Shown: piece after piece, positions 58,881-64,000 of the stretch
Numbering within the stretch: the stretch's first letter is position 1
Layout: every line of letters starts with the position of its first letter
From: Chitinophaga varians
GTDB lineage: Bacteria > Bacteroidota > Bacteroidia > Chitinophagales > Chitinophagaceae
Direction of reading: 5' to 3'
Assembly: GCF_014529945.1 (NCBI RefSeq)
Contig: NZ_JACVFB010000008.1
Location: 62,001 to 126,000 of the forward strand
DNA length: 64,000 nucleotides
Made by a program: the position numbers and the translations under genes
Notes under the pieces: generated by a model
The model's input: only the letters and a program-made list of their open reading frames with translations
Databases searched by the model: none
Told to the model about the DNA's origin: nothing

Positions 58881-61268
58881 TTATACAAATTGTTTAAAGC
58901 CGGCAAAAGGATAGGTTTCTCCTACTAACCGGTTGGCGCCACCGGCCACAGCATCCGTAAACGGATCAAAAGACAAACGGCTTACCTGCATCTTCTGATA
59001 TCTCCAGTTTGCCACAGGGCCAGCCCATGCGCCCAGCGGGTCTACTTTCCAGGGTTCATTGCGGTCCGGTTTGGAAGGGAACCACAGCCCTACGGTCCAT
59101 CTGCCTGGCACATCCGGCACAAAATGATTATTCACCTGTACCTTTACACCATCCACGAAAAACTCGACCTTGTTGGCATACCAGTCGAACCGGAACTCAT
59201 GGAACTCACCGTCCCACACATTTTTATCCAGGCTGGTCAGCATGGCCAGGTATTCATCCTGGAAGGGATCGGTGCCAAATGTAAAGCCGTTACCGCCGCC
59301 CAGCTCACCTTTCCAGTTGTTGCACTTCATATTTGTTTTGGTAGGCTGATGAAGGCGTTGTATTTCATCATTGACCTTCACCCAGCTCTCCGGCAGATTG
59401 GGTTTCGCGGCATTTATGAGTTTCCACGTCCCGTTTTTGGAAAAGTCCGGATCACTGGCAACGGCCACCAGTTCACCATTCCACACGATGTTGTAGTTAG
59501 GCGTCAGCATTTCGGCCACGGTAGCGAAAACATACATAGCATTATGACTGGGCAGCTCAATATCAATTTCGTTGTTTTCAACGATGTAATAACCATCGCC
59601 ATAACTTCCCTGTCGGTGTAAACCCTGTGCCAGCAGCTGTTCATAGCGTGGGTCCTGCGGATATACTTCCCCGTAGTGGAAAGTCCAGAAGGCGGGTGCT
59701 ACGCCTATATTTTCCGGTAACTTCGCTGTGATCCTATAGCTGCCATAGCCGCAATATTCCTTCGTAGACATCACTGCACCGACTCTGGTCGTCCAGAGAC
59801 TACCGTACTGCGGGTCATTGGGGATGTCATGGGTTTTGGGACTGCCGTCTCTGTTATAACCCTGCAACTCCCCATCGTACGAATCACCATGTGCCTCAAA
59901 CACCAACAGGCCATCCTGCAGATAGATATTTTCAGGGGCCACCCCGCCGTTGGCGCCGCCCCAGGCCTTTGCCATCGGGTAAAATGCGTTGACGACGGTA
60001 CGTCCGGCCTCCGTGGGATTGTTTTCAAAATCAGCCACAATTGGGGCCAATGCCTTTGCATCGGGCAATATCTCTATGTCCATCGGCGTCGTTACGCCGG
60101 TGCTGTTTTCTATGTAAAATTTCTTGCGGCCCACCGGAGCGTCGGGCGGTACGGTACATACAATGCGATTGTTGTCCAGGACGATCATATTTTTCCGGAG
60201 TATCCTGTATTTATTGGCGGGATTGTTATAGTCTTCCAGGATACCGGCAGGATAAGGGGGATCCTGGTACTTCCCGGCTATATTCCCGTCCATGATGACG
60301 TCCGTGAAATAAACATATTTGAATACTCCGCCCACCGCACTCATGACAGTACTGTTATCCACCGTTTTATTGCCAATTTCCAGGTTATGGAGACCGGTAT
60401 CCACAAAGGCAGAAGCATTGGTGAATTGCCCGGTAGATGTGTCCACATAGTTCAGCCACATTTTGGACTGTGCAGGGTCCACTGCCCGAAACACCAGTAT
60501 TTTATTCCAGCTGTCGGGGGTAATAGTCCCGCTACTGATGATCTCTTCCGTTGCTGCAGCACTTTTGTGCCTCCACCGAATTTTACGTGTTGCACAGTCT
60601 ACATACACATATATCCCGTTTTCACCACTTGCCATTGCCGAAATGAGCGGCCATTCACCGGTAGCAGGCAAATCTGCCGCCGCCACATAAAAGTGCACGC
60701 CAATGGAATAATATTTATTTCCGGTGTTACTGGTGATATCCGCCAGGGTGATGGGCACAATGACACCATCTCCTTTCTTCACCACTTTCACGCCGATACT
60801 ATCCAGCACCTTTACCGTACTGCCACTGGAACTACAGTTCGTAAAATTTCCGAACCAGTCATTCATGGAATACTCCAATGAATAATACGCGCCGATTTTC
60901 ATTGGCAGCATAGCATCTCTGAAGCTGCCGCCAGGCTTACTATAAATCAGTTCTGAGTTATGATAATATTTCTGCTGAATGGCTGCCGTTTTAAATTCAG
61001 TGGGTGCATTAAACACCATATCCAGCTTCCCTCCGGCAGGATCATTGTTGATCAGTCTGAAAACATAGGTCTCCCCGCTTTTCAGGTTATTGATAACCGG
61101 CGGATTAAACACTGTACCATCAGGCAATACCATTAATGCCTTGCTGATAGTGGTATAATTACGCTCTTCATCAGCGGCCTTTGCTTCACGGACCTTCAGC
61201 GTCATCACCTGCAACTGCGTAGCTTCTTTACCTGGTATCCAATTGATTTTCTTAAGCTCAAAATTCAT
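58881..61268 (-). CDS. Tail-associated protein with LamG-like and GH16 glycosidase domains
   Basis: A 795-residue protein in the tail operon. An N-terminal beta part (about 1-150) is followed by a concanavalin/LamG-like domain (about 165-340: HFYVAAADLPATGEW, KMWLNYVDTSTGQF), an IPT-like segment (about 350-410: NNRIVCTVPPDAPVGRKKFYIEN) and a C-terminal GH16 domain (about 415-790). GH16 marks: YCGYGSYRITAKLPE, the active-site strand NNEIDIELPS, where the two Glu are nucleophile and acid/base and Asp lies between, and FRFDWYANKVEFFVDGV. No signal peptide. It should cut a beta-glucan, galactan or similar polysaccharide on a target cell. Confidence 0.85.
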   Translation of the reverse strand: MNFELKKINWIPGKEATQLQVMTLKVREAKAADEERNYTTISKALMVLPDGTVFNPPVINNLKSGETYVFRLINNDPAGGKLDMVFNAPTEFKTAAIQQKYYHNSELIYSKPGGSFRDAMLPMKIGAYYSLEYSMNDWFGNFTNCSSSGSTVKVLDSIGVKVVKKGDGVIVPITLADITSNTGNKYYSIGVHFYVAAADLPATGEWPLISAMASGENGIYVYVDCATRKIRWRHKSAAATEEIISSGTITPDSWNKILVFRAVDPAQSKMWLNYVDTSTGQFTNASAFVDTGLHNLEIGNKTVDNSTVMSAVGGVFKYVYFTDVIMDGNIAGKYQDPPYPAGILEDYNNPANKYRILRKNMIVLDNNRIVCTVPPDAPVGRKKFYIENSTGVTTPMDIEILPDAKALAPIVADFENNPTEAGRTVVNAFYPMAKAWGGANGGVAPENIYLQDGLLVFEAHGDSYDGELQGYNRDGSPKTHDIPNDPQYGSLWTTRVGAVMSTKEYCGYGSYRITAKLPENIGVAPAFWTFHYGEVYPQDPRYEQLLAQGLHRQGSYGDGYYIVENNEIDIELPSHNAMYVFATVAEMLTPNYNIVWNGELVAVASDPDFSKNGTWKLINAAKPNLPESWVKVNDEIQRLHQPTKTNMKCNNWKGELGGGNGFTFGTDPFQDEYLAMLTSLDKNVWDGEFHEFRFDWYANKVEFFVDGVKVQVNNHFVPDVPGRWTVGLWFPSKPDRNEPWKVDPLGAWAGPVANWRYQKMQVSRLSFDPFTDAVAGGANRLVGETYPFAGFKQFV

Positions 61269-61291
61269 ATTACAACTTTTAACAGTGTCGG

Positions 61292-61747
61292 TTAAACGAA
61301 ATTATTCAGTTCCATGTTCATGATTACGCCCGGACTGTTGCTCGCTCCCTTTGTCATGTAGAGCCTGAACCAGCTATCGTTCTGGTCGTCGTACTTCTCA
61401 TACAATTCGCCACCACCGGTAATTTGCGGGCAAATCACCTGTGTACCTTTGGCGGCCTGGGGATACAGGGTATTTAAATCTTTGTCGGACATAGGGCTGG
61501 TAATATCGGTGCGCACTATTTTAGCCGTGCGGGCGATAGTTTCCTGGAGCAGTTGATACAGCGTGGCATACGCCTCCTGGTCTGCCTTCGCTGCCAGCAG
61601 CTGTCGCAACCCGCTTATATTATCGATCCCGATCTGGTCTTCCGTTTTATGTAAAAAACTGTCCAACCACTCCCAGAATTGCACCTGTGTTGGATATGCA
61701 CCCGTCTGAAACCAGGATTTCAGTTTATTTCTTGATTGAATGGCCAT
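61292..61747 (-). CDS. Tail adaptor protein sharing N-terminus with the fibre
   Basis: A 151-residue protein. Its first 60 residues (LKSWFQTGAYPTQVQFWEW, DQIGIDNISGLRQLLAAKAD) repeat the adaptor of the fibre protein at 57020-58480 with about two thirds identity. The rest (about 65-151) is a short domain with MSDKDLNTLYPQAAKGTQV and no fibre repeats. I chose the ATG at 61747, which matches the fibre start; ten further codons upstream would overlap the collar gene. Probably a tail-tip or baseplate-peripheral component. Confidence 0.75.
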   Translation of the reverse strand: MAIQSRNKLKSWFQTGAYPTQVQFWEWLDSFLHKTEDQIGIDNISGLRQLLAAKADQEAYATLYQLLQETIARTAKIVRTDITSPMSDKDLNTLYPQAAKGTQVICPQITGGGELYEKYDDQNDSWFRLYMTKGASNSPGVIMNMELNNFV

Positions 61748-61758
61748 AATAATTTCCT

Positions 61759-62622
61759 TTAAAGTTTCATAATCCACAGGGTAACGAAAAACGGTGGACG
61801 GTTTTCGTGCGGAGAGCCGTATCCGGAAACAGACGTGGTGCTGTTGTTACCGAGCCTGCCCTGACTTAGTAACCATCCGGGGCCATATTTGTTTTCCTCT
61901 GCACCATCACCCCAGGTTTCATTGTCATACCGTACGGCGGTATAATTGTGGCTATGCGGGCCGTTCTGGTCTGCCGTCAGGGACACCCAGTCCTTACCGC
62001 CCAATTTTCCCAGATCGTTATAATCCAGCTGGGTAGGATCGTATCCTACAGCAAATCGGCCGCCGCGGTTTCTGGTGCCGTTTGCACCGTTACAGATAGC
62101 CCATCCGGTCCTTTCATTGATACCTAAACCGGAACTATCGAAATTGGCCTGTAAATAGGCTTTACTGCAATCCACTTCTATCACATCCCCTCTTTTCCAG
62201 ACATTGTCGATGCGTTGTCCCAGCCTGGTTTCCAGCGAGGCGATGGTGCCTTTTAATCCCAGCAGGGTATCTATTCGTTGTAAGCTGCTGTAGGCGATTC
62301 CACCGGCAGCAAAGCGCGCCTGTCTGGTAAAATATACATTACGGTCCACCAGATCGGCAAATTTCCGGGGTTCTTTCAGCTCTTCCACAATCCAGGTGGA
62401 TTGTTTGGCGCCACCGATAAACGGCAGCAGTTCACCATTATAACTGATCCATCCATTCGCCACAGTATTACCATTATCCTCCATTCCGGACACTATTACC
62501 GCGCTACCTACCAGCCGGGCCAGTGCTCCCAGCGATTCGCGGTAAGACTTCTGCATAAAGTCAAGCGTATACTGGGTCATCGGGAATCCGCCAAGGTTTG
62601 TTAATTCTTCTACTCTGTTCAT
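61759..62622 (-). CDS. Phage tail collar-domain protein
   Basis: A 287-residue short-tail-fibre-like protein. A helical N-terminal half (about 1-150, with SLQRIDTLLGLKGTIASLETRLGQRI in a coiled-coil region) is followed by a C-terminal tail-collar domain: GWAICNGANGTRNRGGRFAVGYD, NGPHSHNY and the end HENRPPFFVTLWIMKL, which are the classic PF07484 marks. It overlaps the gene upstream (62619) by four bases. Collar proteins bind receptors or join baseplate and fibre. Confidence 0.88.
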   Translation of the reverse strand: MNRVEELTNLGGFPMTQYTLDFMQKSYRESLGALARLVGSAVIVSGMEDNGNTVANGWISYNGELLPFIGGAKQSTWIVEELKEPRKFADLVDRNVYFTRQARFAAGGIAYSSLQRIDTLLGLKGTIASLETRLGQRIDNVWKRGDVIEVDCSKAYLQANFDSSGLGINERTGWAICNGANGTRNRGGRFAVGYDPTQLDYNDLGKLGGKDWVSLTADQNGPHSHNYTAVRYDNETWGDGAEENKYGPGWLLSQGRLGNNSTTSVSGYGSPHENRPPFFVTLWIMKL

Positions 62623-63104
62623 GCTCTTTGTATTTTATAAGTCTTACCAGCTAATTTGTAATTATTGATTAAAGCGCTCATCTCGTTTTCGTCAAAAGAC
62701 AGGTTACGCGGGGTGAACACATAAAAACTCACGGGGTTGCTGCCCACCTCCTCTTCGGTGTACAGATACAGCGGCTTGTTTTCGGATTCCTGCCAGAGAT
62801 AGACCGGCTTCTGTTCAATCTCCTGATAGAGATAAACCGGTTCGTAGATCATACCATCCCTGATTTTAATCCTTCTCAGCGAAATGTCGTACCGGTCGTT
62901 TAAAAGTCTTTCCAGGTATACTACCTGTGGCGTTATTTTTAACCGGTAAAGATTGGCGTCCCGGTTACGTCTGAACTGCTGATATAAGTAGTTCACCGGA
63001 TTGCACAACGCCAGTAGCCATGCCACATGTCTCATCTTGCGCAACTGGGGAGGCATGAGTAATCTCACCAGTTTGGGGAAGTCTATTTCGTAAATCCTGC
63101 TCAT
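62619..63104 (-). CDS. Tail protein in the P2 gpI position
   Basis: A 161-residue protein between baseplate J and the collar protein, the place of gpI in P2-type tails. It begins with a helical part (LVRLLMPPQLRKMRHVAWLLALCNPVNYLYQQF, in two segments) and ends in a Tyr-rich repeat (YLYQEIEQKPVYLWQESENKPLYLYTEEE, three copies of the unit K/E-P-x-Y-L-W/Y). I have seen such proteins next to the J-like gene in Bacteroidota tail loci. It overlaps both neighbours by four bases. Confidence 0.75.
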   Translation of the reverse strand: MSRIYEIDFPKLVRLLMPPQLRKMRHVAWLLALCNPVNYLYQQFRRNRDANLYRLKITPQVVYLERLLNDRYDISLRRIKIRDGMIYEPVYLYQEIEQKPVYLWQESENKPLYLYTEEEVGSNPVSFYVFTPRNLSFDENEMSALINNYKLAGKTYKIQRA

Positions 63105-63946
63105 ATAATTACACTTTGAGGGAGGTATTCAATATGCAGATCGTCCTTCGGCGATTTTATTCTCAGGTAACCTGCATCCGGACTGTATTTCACGTCAAAG
63201 GCAGTAAACGGCACATCAGAGTAACTGGCCTGTGCCTGTACGATGTGCGGGATCACCACACCATCTACTTTCTGTAAAGCATCTACCAGGTAGGACAGTA
63301 CGAATACGCCGTTAAAGGGCAGGTTCCTGAGGTAGGTTTTAATACAATTCAGTATCGGCTCGGAGTCAGCGCCATCCAGGCGGACGCCGTCTTTATCCAG
63401 TACCAGCGGGTTGTAATAAATTTTCAGTGAGAGCTTGAGGCTGTCTGCATCGCGGCTTTCCACGATCAGCGGATTGACGCCGGCATCTTTAATGCGCTGC
63501 ATATATTCCTCGAAAGCGTCCAGTTCTGTCAGGGTTAATGGGGCAAGATCGCCTCCGCTCATTTTAGCCACCTTCATTTTCAAGCCCCTGGTTTGTTCCA
63601 CTACCGCGCAGAAGGTCACAATCTTTCTGGCGTTGATCTGGTCTTCTGTCAGTCCTGTGGTATCGTAGTAGTCTTCGTCCTGTACCAGTTCGGCGCCATA
63701 CTGAAAGTCTTTAGCTTTGTTGGCATACCACCGCAGGTGATGCGGGGAGCGTTCATCAATCAGGCTGGTCACTTCGTTCTTGTGCTGGTCGAAGAGGTTT
63801 TCCACCGCCCACACAGTAACGGCCACCACATATGTCCACATGCGCCAGATGGCTGTTTTACTGGTACTGGTAAGGCCCGCTAAGGTAGCAGATGTCTTCA
63901 CCCTGCCGATGATATCTTCCTGTATTTCAGTTATTGTTCTTGCCAT
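63101..63946 (-). CDS. Baseplate J-like (Mu gp47 type) protein
   Basis: A 281-residue baseplate wedge protein of a contractile tail. Segments are TSTSKTAIWRMWTYVVAVTVWAVENLF (N-terminal), a central domain (EEYMQRIKDAGVNPLIVES) and the C-terminal IKTYLRNLPFNGVFVLSYLVDALQKVDGVVIPHI, quoted in parts; these match the J-like family (PF04865) in Bacteroidota tail loci. It overlaps the next gene by four bases. The gene is complete; the frame is also open upstream to the window edge, so the end of a preceding gene may lie beyond. Confidence 0.87.
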   Translation of the reverse strand: MARTITEIQEDIIGRVKTSATLAGLTSTSKTAIWRMWTYVVAVTVWAVENLFDQHKNEVTSLIDERSPHHLRWYANKAKDFQYGAELVQDEDYYDTTGLTEDQINARKIVTFCAVVEQTRGLKMKVAKMSGGDLAPLTLTELDAFEEYMQRIKDAGVNPLIVESRDADSLKLSLKIYYNPLVLDKDGVRLDGADSEPILNCIKTYLRNLPFNGVFVLSYLVDALQKVDGVVIPHIVQAQASYSDVPFTAFDVKYSPDAGYLRIKSPKDDLHIEYLPQSVII

Positions 63947-64000
63947 AATAAATATTGTTCTGTTACGCTCTTTTTCTGCGTCTGGTTTTAACTTACCCGG

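Noticed and set aside
59829..60881. Plus-strand frame of 350 codons
   Set aside because: It is opposite to the GH16/LamG gene, whose domains and active site are clear; the plus-strand translation is rich in His, Cys and Arg without any fold signal.
56961..63946. Complete extracellular contractile injection system
   Set aside because: Only baseplate and fibre genes are visible; no sheath, tube, cap or AAA ATPase is in the window, so the claim cannot be made here.

Overview
The window reads as chromosome of a Bacteroidota member, most likely Chitinophaga or a close relative in Chitinophagaceae. The signs are a SusC/SusD pair driven by an ECF sigma/FecR couple, a second sigma/FecR/TonB-receptor locus, promoters of the Bacteroidota type (TTTG, then TAnnTTTG), few Shine-Dalgarno sequences, many small GNAT and AraC/HxlR/Crp-type genes, LytTR signalling, and families (DUF5689, DUF4180, WG/Sel1 repeats) common in that group. 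The species is inferred from gene content only.

Layout. 1-7.4 kb: the leftward end of a nutrient-uptake locus (SusD cut by the window edge, SusC with an STN signalling domain, FecR, FecI-like sigma) preceded by a second, separately terminated sigma gene. 7.5-12.6 kb: a Tet-type MFS exporter behind a leader that looks like a transcription attenuator, an ATP-grasp protein, an ArsR-rhodanese regulator with a 15-bp inverted-repeat operator, an AraC regulator, a thioredoxin and a very small His-rich lipoprotein. 12.8-17.6 kb: leftward genes of unknown function, DUF4180, and a WG/Sel1 repeat protein. 17.6-28.5 kb: many single-gene units (HxlR, esterase, acetyltransferases, subtilase lipoprotein, SUKH-like protein, methyltransferase, AAA ATPase-YggS pair, Crp/Fnr, RidA, LRR protein), mostly separated by clear hairpin terminators. 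Among them is an unlisted 54-residue peptide that looks like a class I lanthipeptide precursor.

28.5-47.7 kb: a LytS/LytTR two-component pair, DUF4395 protein with a class V aminotransferase, RRM and cold-shock RNA-binding proteins, fatty-acid desaturase, aminopeptidase P, DUF885 metallopeptidase, an XRE-pentapeptide regulator in an operon with a DrrAB-like ABC exporter, and a large MscS-type channel. 47.7-56.8 kb: a second, complete leftward locus: ECF sigma, FecR, 1181-residue TonB receptor, and three surface lipoproteins (IPT-like, DUF4397-like, DUF5689).

57.0-64.0 kb: the 3' end of a leftward phage-tail-type operon: baseplate J-like protein, a P2 gpI-position protein, collar-domain fibre, two proteins sharing one N-terminal adaptor, and an 795-residue fibre-position protein carrying a GH16 glycosidase domain with an intact EIDIE active site. 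It ends in a strong terminator next to chromosomal genes, with no lysis or integration gene at this end. Whether it is a prophage or a tail-derived particle cannot be decided from this window.

Two acetyltransferase genes are broken (7.9 kb, 40.8 kb). No tRNA, rRNA, CRISPR array, insertion sequence or integrase was seen.
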